From Halopenitus salinus (GTDB lineage Archaea; Halobacteriota; Halobacteria; Halobacteriales; Haloferacaceae): a stretch of DNA of 64,000 nt. Shown one piece after another: positions 17,114-25,512 of this stretch. The notes below the pieces were generated by a model that worked only from the letters and a program-made list of their open reading frames with translations, had not been told where the DNA came from and ran no database searches. The number at the start of each line of letters is the position of its first letter. Positions within the stretch are counted from its first letter, which is position 1. The DNA is taken from positions 310,001 through 374,000 of the forward strand of contig NZ_JBHSXL010000009.1 of NCBI RefSeq assembly GCF_042662125.1, in the 5' to 3' direction. Both the position numbers and the translations under genes were made by a program.

Positions 17114-18988
17114 CTACCGGTCGTCAGTCCCCGTGCGTGAGAGCTGGCGTTCCGCGTTGTCGGGCGCGTCGTCGAGATCGAGCTCCGGTCGGTCGAGCTC
17201 CGATCGATCGAGTCCCAGTCGATCGATGGTCGCCGCCGTCGGGACTCCCTCGGCGTTCCACCCCCGCGAGCGGTAGTAGGCGTCGAGGGTCTCCTCGAAC
17301 GCCGCCGGATCGATCCGGCGTCCCGCGGCCGGCCCGTCGGCGATCGGTTCCGCGAACAGGTCCGGAAGCCGATCGTCGCCGCGGTCGAACCCCTCCCTGA
17401 CGTTGAACAGGCGGACCAGCGTCCAGATCCGCTCGCCGACCGCGGAGAGCGCGTCCGAGTCGGTCGGATACGCCACGTCGGCGGTCGAATCGAGCGCACG
17501 CATGAAGGGCTGGCCCCGGTCGGACCACATGGTCTCGCCGGCGAAGTCGTCGGCCACGAGGCTCCACAGAAGCGATCGAACGTTCTGGGCCCGGATCACG
17601 GGCTGGACGCGGTCGCCTTGATCCCACGCGGTGAAGACCTCGCGCTCGATCGGGCGGGCCCGGCGGTGGCAGCCGCCGCGGTCGCTCGTGGCGTACGCGA
17701 GCGCCATCGCCGGAGCGACCCGGGGATCGTAGGACGGAAGCGTCATCGACTTCACGGTCGGAACGGTCGTGAGGTCGAACCGGTCCGCGGCGACCTCGAC
17801 GCCCAGCCGGAGCGCCTCGATCGCCTCGGGATCGATCTCATCGGAACCGCCCTCATCGGAATCGACACTCACACCGGCGATACGTCGAATGGCGCGCCGG
17901 GCGACCGCCGGATCCCCGAAGGCGACGTCGACATCGACGACATCGGACTCGTCCGCGGAGCGGGCGAGCCACGCGACCGCGTTGCCGGCCGAGACGACGT
18001 CGATCCCGAGGCGGTCACAGAGCCCGCCGAGCGCGGCAACCGCGTCGAAGTCGTCGATACCGAGCCCGGCGCCGAGCGACATCGACACCGCGCCGCGCGG
18101 AACCGTCTCACCGGCGTCGGTTTCGACCCGGAAGTCGCCGGAAACGGCCGAATCGGGGTTCTCCCTGCCGGTCGAGGCCTCCCGAGCGGCCTCGACGCCT
18201 ATCGACTCGACGCCCTCGAAGCGGTCCCGCGTCCAGCCCTCGGTCGCGAGTCCACCGACGGCGTTCGCGAACTCGGCCGACTCCGCGGTGCCGGAGGCGG
18301 CGTGCCAGCGGCCGGTCGAATCCGCGGCGAATCGGTCCTCGTACTCCTCACGCAGGGTCGCGAGCTTGGGGGTTGCCGGGTCCGCCGAGTTCCCGCGAGC
18401 GACGACGGCCTTGAGCCCCTTCGCACCCATCACGGCGCCGGCGCCGCCACGACCGGCGTGATGCTCGCCGCCGTCGGAGGCGATCGTCGCGTATCGAACG
18501 CCGTTCTCGCCCGCGGGGCCGGCACACGCCACGGCGGCCTCCGGGTGGCGTTCGGCGGTCTCGACGGCGTCCCTGCCCCAGCAGTCGGCGGGGACGATCC
18601 GTCCCGCGCCGCCGTCGATCTCGATTCGGACGGGATCGTCGCTCGCGCCGGTCACGAGGAGCCCGAGACAGTCGTCGAGCGATCCCGCCAGCCGAGCCGC
18701 GAACTCGCCGCCGGCGTAGGAGTCGAGAAAACAGCCGGTGAGCGGGGACTTCGTCACGGCGGCGTACCGCGGCTCGCCGGGCACGGAGCCGGAGAGCGGA
18801 CCGACGAGGAAACAGAGGAGGTTGTCGGGAGCGAGCGGATCGACCCCCGGCTCGAGCTCCGAGAGGAGATAGCGCGCGCCGAGACCCTTCCCGCCGAGGT
18901 ACAGACGGCGCCAGCGCTCGGGAACGCGTTCGCGACGGAGCGTTCCGGCGGAGAGGTCCGCGCGGAGCACGTGTGTCCGATCGGCCAT
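17114..18988 (-). CDS. aldehyde:ferredoxin oxidoreductase family protein lacking Fe-S cluster cysteines
   Basis: 624 residues from ATG 18988, full AOR length. The N-terminal half keeps family blocks (YLGGKGLGARYLLSELEPGVDPLAPDN, VGPLSG, VTKSPLTGCFLDSYAGGEFA, GRGGAGAVMGAKGLKAV) and the first pterin motif, DRLGIDVVSAGNAV (residues 326-337). The cluster motif CxxCxxxC, expected near residues 275-285, reads GRENPDSAVSGDF without any cysteine. The distal DxxGLC motif near 474-480 is LLWSLVAD, so the fourth ligand is also absent. Canonical AORs oxidise aldehydes with a tungsten bis-pterin and a 4Fe-4S cluster. This protein may bind pterin without the cluster, or be non-catalytic. It is divergent from mobA. 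Confidence 0.85.
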   Translation of the reverse strand: MADRTHVLRADLSAGTLRRERVPERWRRLYLGGKGLGARYLLSELEPGVDPLAPDNLLCFLVGPLSGSVPGEPRYAAVTKSPLTGCFLDSYAGGEFAARLAGSLDDCLGLLVTGASDDPVRIEIDGGAGRIVPADCWGRDAVETAERHPEAAVACAGPAGENGVRYATIASDGGEHHAGRGGAGAVMGAKGLKAVVARGNSADPATPKLATLREEYEDRFAADSTGRWHAASGTAESAEFANAVGGLATEGWTRDRFEGVESIGVEAAREASTGRENPDSAVSGDFRVETDAGETVPRGAVSMSLGAGLGIDDFDAVAALGGLCDRLGIDVVSAGNAVAWLARSADESDVVDVDVAFGDPAVARRAIRRIAGVSVDSDEGGSDEIDPEAIEALRLGVEVAADRFDLTTVPTVKSMTLPSYDPRVAPAMALAYATSDRGGCHRRARPIEREVFTAWDQGDRVQPVIRAQNVRSLLWSLVADDFAGETMWSDRGQPFMRALDSTADVAYPTDSDALSAVGERIWTLVRLFNVREGFDRGDDRLPDLFAEPIADGPAAGRRIDPAAFEETLDAYYRSRGWNAEGVPTAATIDRLGLDRSELDRPELDLDDAPDNAERQLSRTGTDDR

Positions 18989-19206
18989 CGAGTCGTGGGG
19001 AGCGTTGTCGCGCGCGGCGTATATGTCGTCTGGTACGCCGTCCGGTCGCGGGCCGGAAGCGGTCGGGACGGGAAGGACCCATCGAGCGCGCGCCGGTCCG
19101 CGATCTTTGGGAAGAGTCTGCGAGTGGCGAGGGAGACCTCGAGCATCGAGGAAAAGTCCGCGAGTGGCGGGGGAAAGTCCTTGAGCGACGGGGACCAACC
19201 TCCCCC

Positions 19207-19956
19207 ATGGTCAGCGAGGAGCCCGCGGCCGGAGATCGGCGTTCTTCGACCGGGGGGCAAGACTCCACGGGCGGGGCGGAGGGCCTGACGGGCGCGATCG
19301 TCGCGGGCGGTCGGTCGACCCGGTTCGGCGAGGTCGACAAGGCGGTTGCGCCGCTCGCCGGGACCCCGATGATCCGCCGGGTCGCCGACCGGTTGGCGGG
19401 CGTCGACGACCCGATCGATCCCGGCAGCGACCGCGCGAGCGGCGGCGAGGCGGTCGTTCGGGACCTCGTGATCAACTGCCGGGCCGACCAGCGGCCGACG
19501 ATCGAGGAGGCGATGGACGGCTACCCGCTCGCGGTTCGCTACGCGGTCGACGAGGAGCCCGACCAGGGCCCGATGGCGGGGATCAGGAACGCCTGCCGCG
19601 GGGCCTCCGGGGAGTACGTCGCGGTCGTCGCCTGCGACATGCCGTTCGTCGATCCGACCCTGATCGAGCGACTCCACGAGCGCGCGATCGGACACGAGGG
19701 GTCGGTTCCGCGGATCGACGACCGGTGGTTCCAGACGACGCAGGCGGTCTACCGGGCCGATCCGATGGCGGCAGCCTGCGATCGGATGCTCGCGGCCGGG
19801 AAACGGAAGATAGTCGAGGCGCTCTCCGAGCTCGAGTACGTCGTCCTCGACGGCGAGGAGATCCGGGCAGTGACGAGCGAGCGGACCTTCGAGAACCTCA
19901 ACACCCGCGAGGACCTAGCGTCCGCGAGGGAACGGATCGACGGGAACGGGGCGTGA
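19207..19956 (+). CDS. mobA: molybdenum cofactor guanylyltransferase MobA
   Basis: 249 residues. The nucleotidyltransferase signature is TGAIVAGGRSTRFGEVDKAVAPLAGTPM, followed by DEEPDQGPMAGIRNACRGASGEYVAVVACDMPFVDP, the GTP and metal sites of MobA. It attaches GMP to molybdopterin for DMSO-reductase-type enzymes. A low-complexity Ser/Gly-rich tail of about 25 residues precedes the domain. The 218-nt divergent gap to the AOR homologue contains imperfect direct repeats (GAAGAGTCTGCGAGTGGCG near 19111 and GAAAAGTCCGCGAGTGGCG near 19151). Confidence 0.93.
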   Translation: MVSEEPAAGDRRSSTGGQDSTGGAEGLTGAIVAGGRSTRFGEVDKAVAPLAGTPMIRRVADRLAGVDDPIDPGSDRASGGEAVVRDLVINCRADQRPTIEEAMDGYPLAVRYAVDEEPDQGPMAGIRNACRGASGEYVAVVACDMPFVDPTLIERLHERAIGHEGSVPRIDDRWFQTTQAVYRADPMAAACDRMLAAGKRKIVEALSELEYVVLDGEEIRAVTSERTFENLNTREDLASARERIDGNGA

Positions 19957-20037
19957 ACCGATCGGCGGCGAAGCGTAAGCCGGTCGGCGGCGGATGGATC
20001 TCGGGGTCGAGGCGATCGGGATCGTCGATCCGGTTTG

Positions 20038-20058
20038 AAAGGTATCACCAATACCTTT
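20038..20058. promoter_or_regulatory. perfect 8-bp inverted repeat before the MDR gene
   Basis: AAAGGTAT (20038-20045) and ATACCTTT (20051-20058) form a perfect dyad around a CACCA spacer, ending 30 nt before the ATG at 20089. It sits where the TATA box of a short-leader transcript would be, so a repressor operator is the best reading. It could instead act as a terminator for mobA because a short T run follows. Confidence 0.55.
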
Positions 20059-20088
20059 TTGTGGATATCCGTGACCCCTGTAGTCGTC

Positions 20089-21150
20089 ATGGAGACCCGA
20101 GTTGCGTACCTCGACGTGGGAGAGATCAACATGGACACGGTCGAGCTACCGGAGCTCGGACCCAACGACGTGCTGGTGAAGACACATCAGGCGTCGGTCT
20201 GCGGGTCCGAACGCTATTTCTACCGGGGCGTGACCGTCCGGGAGGAGGACGAAGCGAGGGGTCGCCCGAACGAGGGCGGCGAATACCACGAGGGGGAAGG
20301 GCGACGACACTCCTACCCGATGGGTCCGCTCGGTCACGAGGGCGGCGGGACCATAGAGGCGGTGGGATCGGCGGTCGACGAGTACCTCGGCGGCGGGTCG
20401 GTCTCGGTCGGCGACCGGGTGGGAAGCCTCTACTACCCGACCTACACGGACTACTGGGTGACGGACGTCTCGAACGTCCAGCCGATCCCGGACGGCGTGT
20501 CCTTCGAGGTCGGGTGCCTCTACGAGGCGCTCGCGTGTGCGGCGTGGGCCGCCCGGCGGATGGACGTCAAACTCGGGGACACGGTCGCGGTGAACGGCGC
20601 GGGCTTCGCCGGCAACATACTCCTCCAGGGGGCGATCGAATCGGGCGCCTCGAGGGTCTTCGCGGTGGACGTCGCGGACGAGAAGCTGGAGATCGCGAAG
20701 GACCTCGGCGCCGACGTCGCGATCAATCCCGAGGAGGAGGACCCCGTAGCGCGCGTCGACGAGCTGACCGAGGGCGAGGGCGTCGACGTGGCCGTCGAGG
20801 CCGTGGGCGGGACCGGGGTCGGCATCAAACAGGCGCTCGGAATGGTCGCACACAACGGGGTCCTCGCGCTATACGGGGACAACTACGAGCCGATAGAGGA
20901 GTTCTGTTTCCATCGCTTCCACGAGGACGGACTCGAGGTGCAGAACCTCAACGCGATGCACTACACCGAGCTGCAGGCCGTGGAGTACGCCCGCGAGGCG
21001 TATCGCGCCGTGGAACGTGACGTCTTCGACATCGACGTCATCCTCGAGAACTCGAACAGCCATCCGCTCGAGGAGCTTCCGGAGGTCTTCGCACGGGAGA
21101 CGGAATCCGCGGAGGATCAGGGCTCGCTGAAGACGCTGATCATCCCCTGA
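20089..21150 (+). CDS. zinc-dependent dehydrogenase (MDR superfamily), sorbitol/glucose-dehydrogenase-like
   Basis: 353 residues. Catalytic zinc ligands are visible as C38 in ASVCGSERYFYRG and H83-E84 in GPLGHEGGGTIE. The Rossmann segment is VAVNGAGFAGNILLQGAIESGASRVFAVDV, with an acidic residue at the end of strand 2 suggesting NAD preference. The structural-zinc four-cysteine loop is absent. Substrate probably a polyol, sugar or similar alcohol. ATG 20089 (METRVAYLDV) is chosen over an in-frame ATG at 20035, which would lie on the far side of the inverted repeat. Confidence 0.85.
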   Translation: METRVAYLDVGEINMDTVELPELGPNDVLVKTHQASVCGSERYFYRGVTVREEDEARGRPNEGGEYHEGEGRRHSYPMGPLGHEGGGTIEAVGSAVDEYLGGGSVSVGDRVGSLYYPTYTDYWVTDVSNVQPIPDGVSFEVGCLYEALACAAWAARRMDVKLGDTVAVNGAGFAGNILLQGAIESGASRVFAVDVADEKLEIAKDLGADVAINPEEEDPVARVDELTEGEGVDVAVEAVGGTGVGIKQALGMVAHNGVLALYGDNYEPIEEFCFHRFHEDGLEVQNLNAMHYTELQAVEYAREAYRAVERDVFDIDVILENSNSHPLEELPEVFARETESAEDQGSLKTLIIP

Positions 21151-21209
21151 GAGCCCCGATCTCCTCTCGAGCGATCGCGTTTATATGTGACACCGCCGTA
21201 GACGCACGC

Positions 21210-22169
21210 GTGTCGAACGAGAACGTCACCGTCAGGATCGACCCGCACGTCCACTCGGAGGCGTCCTACGACGGCCACGAGCCGGTCGAGTTGATCCTCG
21301 AACACGCCGCAGACATCGGGCTCGACGCGGTGGTCATCACCGACCACGACGTCTGTTCCGAGTCGGTTCGCGCCGCCGAACTCGCGCCCGAGTACGGGCT
21401 GATCGGGATCCCCGGCGTGGAGGTCTCGACCGCCCACGGGCACCTGCTCGCGATCGGCGTCGACTCGATGCCCCCGCATCGCGTCCCCTACGACGAGACG
21501 GTGGAGTGGATCCACGACCACGGCGGGGTGGCGATCGTCCCCCACCCCTTCCAGCGGTCGCGACACGGCGTCCGTCGTCGCTACATCCCGACGAAAGCGG
21601 ACGCGTCGGGGATCGCAACCAAAGGGGACGGGACGGAATCCTCGCCCACGGCGGCGGACGGCGGTGAACCCTCGCCCGCGACCGCGGACGGAGAAGCCCC
21701 GACCGGAGCGGACGGGGCGACTCCCCCGAGCGGCGTCGACGCCATCGAGGTGTTCAACGCGTGGCTGTTCACGGGCTATCGAAACCGCAAGGCTCGGCGG
21801 TTCGCCGCCGAGAACGCCCTTCCGGGCGTCGCCGCGAGCGACGCCCACACGCTCGAGTACGTGGGACGGGCCTTCACCGAGGTCGAGATCGACGACGCGG
21901 CGTCGATCGACGCGGTGGAATCCGCGGACGTGCTCGAGGCGATCCGCGACGGGACGACAACCGTGTCGGGCAAGCGCGCGCCCGTGCCGATGGCGGCCAG
22001 ACACTACGCCATCGCCGCGGGACGCAAGTCCGGCTACTACGCGAAGACGGGTGCCGTCCGGAGCGCGGCCGCGGCACGGTGGGCGGCGTTCACCGCCGCC
22101 TCGACGGCCCGCGTGGGCGCGCTTCAGGGCGCCCACCGGATCGCGCGGGTCGCCTCGTGGCTGCGGTGA
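21210..22169 (+). CDS. PHP domain metal-dependent phosphoesterase
   Basis: 319 residues from a GTG start. The four PHP motifs are visible: DPHVHSEASYDG, VVITDHDVCSES, VEVSTAHGHLLAIG and ASDAHTLEYVGRAF, plus IVPHPFQRSRHG. They bind two or three metal ions and hydrolyse phosphoesters. A low-complexity Ala/Asp/Gly/Thr insert of about 40 residues splits the domain around residues 130-172. The C-terminus is Ala/Arg-rich and basic. Substrate unknown. Confidence 0.88.
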   Translation: MSNENVTVRIDPHVHSEASYDGHEPVELILEHAADIGLDAVVITDHDVCSESVRAAELAPEYGLIGIPGVEVSTAHGHLLAIGVDSMPPHRVPYDETVEWIHDHGGVAIVPHPFQRSRHGVRRRYIPTKADASGIATKGDGTESSPTAADGGEPSPATADGEAPTGADGATPPSGVDAIEVFNAWLFTGYRNRKARRFAAENALPGVAASDAHTLEYVGRAFTEVEIDDAASIDAVESADVLEAIRDGTTTVSGKRAPVPMAARHYAIAAGRKSGYYAKTGAVRSAAAARWAAFTAASTARVGALQGAHRIARVASWLR

Positions 22170-22196
22170 GCCCCCGGATCCACGAGGGCGGAACCA

Positions 22197-22982
22197 TCAC
22201 CGCGCCGTGCTGCCGCCGTCGACGGCGATCACCTCGCCGGTGACGTAGTCGGCCCCCGGCGAGAGCAGGAACGCCACCGTCTCGGCGACGTCCCCGGCCT
22301 CGCCGAGCCGCCCGAGCGGAATGTCACGTGCGCGCCGATCCTCCCAGTCCGGATCCTCGTTGCGGACCGCCTCGTTCATCGACGTCCGGGTCGTGCCCGG
22401 CGCGACGGCGTTGACCCGTACGTTCTCGTCGGCGTATTCGACGGCGAGCTGGCGTGTCAACGCGTCGATCGCCCCCTTCGTCGCACAGTAGGCCGGCAGA
22501 TTCGGGACGCCGCGCGTGGCGGCCTCCGAGGAGACGAACACGAGCGATCCGTCCGTCTCGACCAACGGGGGGATCGTCGCCCTCGCGACCCGCAGCGCGC
22601 CGAGCAGGTTGGTGTCGACGACGAACTCGAGGTCCTCGTCGGTCGCCTCGTCGATCGGTCCGCGAGTGAGCACGCCGACGGTGGTGACGACGGCGTCGAG
22701 ACCGCCGAACTCCTCGAGCGCGCGTTCGACCGCCCGGTTCACCGCGGCCGTCTCGCGGACGTCGCACTCGATGGGCACCGTCTCGCCGTCGAGCGTCGCC
22801 GATAGCTCGCGAAGCTCGTCGATCGACCGGGCCGCCATGGCGACCGCGGCCCCCTGGTCCGCGAGCGTCTCGACGATGGCCCGCCCCATGCCGCGGCTCG
22901 CCCCGACGACGAGCGCGCGCATCTCCTCGCCTTCCGGGATACTCCCGATTCCGTCGGCGTCGGCTGGTTCGTCCGTGTCCAT
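22197..22982 (-). CDS. short-chain dehydrogenase/reductase
   Basis: 261 residues. Classical SDR features: cofactor motif VVGASRGMGRAIVETLADQG, catalytic serine region LVFVSSEAATRG and YCATKGAIDALTRQLAVEYADENVRVNAVAPGTTRTSM with Tyr-x-x-x-Lys, ending YVTGEVIAVDGGSTAR. Strand 2 ends AARS, favouring NADP. The substrate cannot be read from the sequence. A 20-residue acidic tail precedes the domain; MRALVVGASRG is an alternative internal start. Confidence 0.9.
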   Translation of the reverse strand: MDTDEPADADGIGSIPEGEEMRALVVGASRGMGRAIVETLADQGAAVAMAARSIDELRELSATLDGETVPIECDVRETAAVNRAVERALEEFGGLDAVVTTVGVLTRGPIDEATDEDLEFVVDTNLLGALRVARATIPPLVETDGSLVFVSSEAATRGVPNLPAYCATKGAIDALTRQLAVEYADENVRVNAVAPGTTRTSMNEAVRNEDPDWEDRRARDIPLGRLGEAGDVAETVAFLLSPGADYVTGEVIAVDGGSTAR

Positions 22983-23078
22983 GTCTCACGGAAGGCGGAG
23001 CGAGGAAGATAGCCGTTCGGGTCGAGGCGAGTCGGGCGGAACTGGCGAGTCGGGGCGAAGATCGGCTCCGATCCCCGG

Positions 23079-24152
23079 TCAGTCGGCCGCGACCTCGGCG
23101 GTCGAGTCGGACATCGCGAGCACGTCGTCGAAGAAGTCGAGGGAGTCGTGGGGTCCGGGGTTCGCCTCGGGGTGGTACTGGCGGGTGATGACGCCGTACT
23201 CCTCGCTTTCGAGCCCCTCGGCCGTGTCGTCGTTGACGTTGACCTGGGTGACCTCAAGCGGCCCGGGGTCGGAGACGGTGTAGCCGTGGTTCTGGGTCGT
23301 CATCACGACGCGGTCGGTCCGGAGGTCCTTGACTGGCTGGTTGACCCCGCGGTGGCCGAAGGTCATCTTCTCCGTCGAGCCGCCGAGCGCGCTCGCGATG
23401 ATCTGCTGGCCCAGACAGATGCCCGCGAGGGGGAGATCGCCCGCGAAGGCGTTCACGACCGCCTTCGCGGCCTCGAAGTTCTCCGGATCGCCGGGACCGT
23501 TCGAGACGAACAGGACGTCGGGATCGACGGCCTCGACGTCCGCGGGGGTCGAGTCGTAGGGCAGGACGTGGACGTCCGCGCCGCGTTCGTTCAACGACTC
23601 GACGATGGAACCCTTCGCGCCGCAGTCGAGAAGGGCGATCCGCGCGTCGACCGCGCCGTTCGGATCGGCCTCGTGGACGGTCGGTTCGGAGACGGAGACG
23701 CCGGCGCCGATGTCGACGTGGTCGCTCATCGGCTTGCACGCCTCCATCTCGGCCTTCGCGTCCTCGGGCGTGACGTCCTCTCCGGCGGCGATCCCGCAGG
23801 CCATCGCGCCCTCCTCGCGGACGGTCGTGACGAGTTCGCGCGTGTCGAGGTGGTCGATCGCCGGAATCCCCTCCTCGGCGAGCCACTCCGCGACGTCGTC
23901 GGTGAACTCGCGGGCGATCGCCGCGCGCGGCTGGACCCTGTCGGACTCGAACCGCTCGGAGCGGACCCCGTAGTTTCCGATCAGCGGATACGAGAACGTG
24001 AGGACCTGCTCGGCGTACGAGGGATCGGTGAGCGACTCCTCGTAACCGGTGTACGCGGTCGTAAAGACCAGTTCGCCACGTGTACGCCCCGGTGCGCGGG
24101 TGCGCGCCTCGAGCACGCGTCCGTCTGCCAACGCGATGTAGGCGTCCGTCAT
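23079..24152 (-). CDS. carA: carbamoyl-phosphate synthase small subunit
   Basis: 357 residues. The N-terminal CarA domain (FTTAYTGYEESLTDPSYAEQVLTFSYPLIGNYGV) is followed by a class I glutamine amidotransferase with GICLGQQII (catalytic Cys), GHRGVNQPV, TQNHGYTV and the His-Glu pair in QYHPEANPGPHDS. It supplies ammonia from glutamine to CarB for arginine and pyrimidine synthesis. carB is not in the window. The divergent Lrp gene and the palindrome between them suggest amino-acid-responsive control. Confidence 0.96.
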   Translation of the reverse strand: MTDAYIALADGRVLEARTRAPGRTRGELVFTTAYTGYEESLTDPSYAEQVLTFSYPLIGNYGVRSERFESDRVQPRAAIAREFTDDVAEWLAEEGIPAIDHLDTRELVTTVREEGAMACGIAAGEDVTPEDAKAEMEACKPMSDHVDIGAGVSVSEPTVHEADPNGAVDARIALLDCGAKGSIVESLNERGADVHVLPYDSTPADVEAVDPDVLFVSNGPGDPENFEAAKAVVNAFAGDLPLAGICLGQQIIASALGGSTEKMTFGHRGVNQPVKDLRTDRVVMTTQNHGYTVSDPGPLEVTQVNVNDDTAEGLESEEYGVITRQYHPEANPGPHDSLDFFDDVLAMSDSTAEVAAD

Positions 24153-24202
24153 TACGAGAAACGTACGGAGCTACCCTAATAAGTGCGTCGTTCGTAGTTG
24201 AG

Positions 24203-24217
24203 TTACGAAATTCGTAA
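24203..24217. promoter_or_regulatory. operator-like palindrome between carA and lrp
   Basis: TTACGAA-A-TTCGTAA is a 7-bp perfect dyad with a one-base centre in the 96-nt divergent space. A second TTCGTA half-site lies at 24191-24196, pairing with TACGAA of the main site. It is immediately upstream of a TATA-like AGTATATGG for the regulator gene and about 50 nt from the carA start. Lrp proteins bind such dyads, so autoregulation and control of carA are plausible. Confidence 0.6.
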
Positions 24218-24248
24218 TCAGTATATGGCCGCGGTCCCACGGACCGAC

Positions 24249-24662
24249 ATGGACGAACTCGATCGGCAGATCCTCGGCGTCCTCCGTCGGGACTCGCGCA
24301 CCCCGTATACCGAGATCGCGGACGAGGTCGGGACCTCGGAGGGCACGGTCAGGAACCGGGTCGAGCGAATGAACGAGGAGGGCGTCATCGAGCGGTTCAC
24401 GGTGACGACGCGGACGGGCAACGTGAAGGCGATGATCGAGATCTCCGTCGAGGTCCACGTCGACACGAGCGCCGTGAGCGAGCGGATGGCCGACTGGGAG
24501 GAGGTCGACTTCGTCTGGCAGGTCTCCGGCGAGGACGACATCGTGCTCGTCGTCGACTGCGTCGACACGGGCGCGGTCAACGAGCTGATCACCGACGCCC
24601 GCGAGATGGACGACGTCAAATCGACGAAGACGCGCCTCATCCTCGACGAGCGGCTGGGGTGA
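24249..24662 (+). CDS. Lrp/AsnC family transcriptional regulator
   Basis: 137 residues from ATG 24249 (MDELDRQILGVLRRDSRTPY), the standard start of an AsnC helix-turn-helix; an in-frame ATG at 24225 would add eight residues. The HTH includes TEIADEVGTSEGTVRNRVERM, and the RAM-type ligand domain has AMIEISVEVHVDT and VDFVWQVSGEDDIVLVVD. Amino acid ligand unknown. Divergent from carA across a clear palindrome. Confidence 0.92.
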   Translation: MDELDRQILGVLRRDSRTPYTEIADEVGTSEGTVRNRVERMNEEGVIERFTVTTRTGNVKAMIEISVEVHVDTSAVSERMADWEEVDFVWQVSGEDDIVLVVDCVDTGAVNELITDAREMDDVKSTKTRLILDERLG

Positions 24663-24769
24663 GCCGAGACCGCCAACGGCTGGGTGAGCCGAGACCGCCA
24701 ACGGCTGGGTGAGCCGAGACCGCCAACGGCTGGGTGAGCCGAGACCGCCAACGGCTGGGTGAGCCGAGA
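24661..24769. repeat. 25-bp tandem repeats after the lrp stop codon
   Basis: Four head-to-tail 25-bp units start at 24661, 24686, 24711 and 24736, with a diverged partial fifth from 24761. Each begins GAGCCGAGACCGCCAACGG. Inside each unit AGCCG and CGGCT can pair, giving a small hairpin. The array begins inside the stop codon of the Lrp gene. The units are adjacent with no spacers, so this is not CRISPR. It may act at the mRNA 3' end or simply be replication slippage. Confidence 0.9.
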
Positions 24770-24834
24770 ACGCAGGCGATCGACGATCCAGGGGAACGAG
24801 ATCCGACGGCGATCCGGTCCGTATCGATCGAATT

Positions 24835-24842
24835 CTTATTAG
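24835..24842 (+). promoter_or_regulatory. TATA-like box of the Idi-like gene
   Basis: CTTATTAG lies about 27 nt before the ATG at 24866, again implying a leaderless transcript. Confidence 0.45.
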
Positions 24843-24865
24843 GGGGGCTCGCCGTCCCATACCGT

Positions 24866-25483
24866 ATGAACGCAGACGACGCGGCCGATCGCCCTCCGAT
24901 CGCCGACGGCGGCGAGTCCAGCGGCGGACCCGAGGACGAACTCGACCACGAGAACGCGAACCAGGACGTCATCGCGGTCGACTCCGAGGACACAGCACAG
25001 GGCACGGTCAATCGCCTCGACGCACACACCGGCGACGGGATCCGCCACCGGGCGTTCACCTGCCTCGTCTTCGACGGCGACGGCAGGCTCCTGTTGGCCC
25101 AGCGCGCGCCCGGAAAGCGGCTGTGGGACACCCACTGGGACGGGACGGTCGCCTCCCACCCGGTCGAGGGACAGACCCAGGCGGAGGCGACGGAACAGCG
25201 TCTCGAGGAGGAACTCGGGATCACGCCCGACCAGTACGACGACCTCCGCGTGACGGACAAGTTCGAGTACAAACGCTACTACCCGAACGCGGGCGTCGAG
25301 TGGGAGGTCTGTGCGGTGCTCAAGGTCACCCTCACGGACGTCAGCCTCGACCCCGACGAGGAGGAGATCGCCGGGCTGCTGTGGGTGGACTACGAGCACC
25401 TCCACGAACACCCGAAGTGGTACCGCCAGCTCAGGCTGTGTCCCTGGTTCGAGATCGCGATGCGGCGCGACTTTTCGGAATAG
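24866..25483 (+). CDS. idi: type I isopentenyl-diphosphate isomerase-like Nudix protein
   Basis: 205 residues with an acidic 55-residue tail and then an Idi/Nudix domain: HRAFTCLVFDGDGRLLLAQRAPGKRLWDTHWDG, Nudix helix EATEQRLEEELGIT, and VEWEVCAVLKV, which keeps the catalytic Glu (E-V-C). At the position of the E. coli catalytic cysteine (VCGHP) the sequence is TVASHP, so Cys is replaced by Ala. Canonical type I Idi needs that cysteine for IPP/DMAPP isomerisation. It is either a variant isomerase or a related Nudix hydrolase; haloarchaea may use a type II enzyme as well. Confidence 0.8.
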   Translation: MNADDAADRPPIADGGESSGGPEDELDHENANQDVIAVDSEDTAQGTVNRLDAHTGDGIRHRAFTCLVFDGDGRLLLAQRAPGKRLWDTHWDGTVASHPVEGQTQAEATEQRLEEELGITPDQYDDLRVTDKFEYKRYYPNAGVEWEVCAVLKVTLTDVSLDPDEEEIAGLLWVDYEHLHEHPKWYRQLRLCPWFEIAMRRDFSE

Positions 25484-25512
25484 GTTCGACACCGGCGTCT
25501 TCGCGTGACGGA

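Noticed and set aside
20038..20058. Intrinsic terminator of mobA as the sole explanation
   Set aside because: GC-poor stem and promoter-proximal position favour an operator, though termination is not excluded.
24661..24769. CRISPR array
   Set aside because: The units are tandem with no unique spacers and no cas genes are seen.
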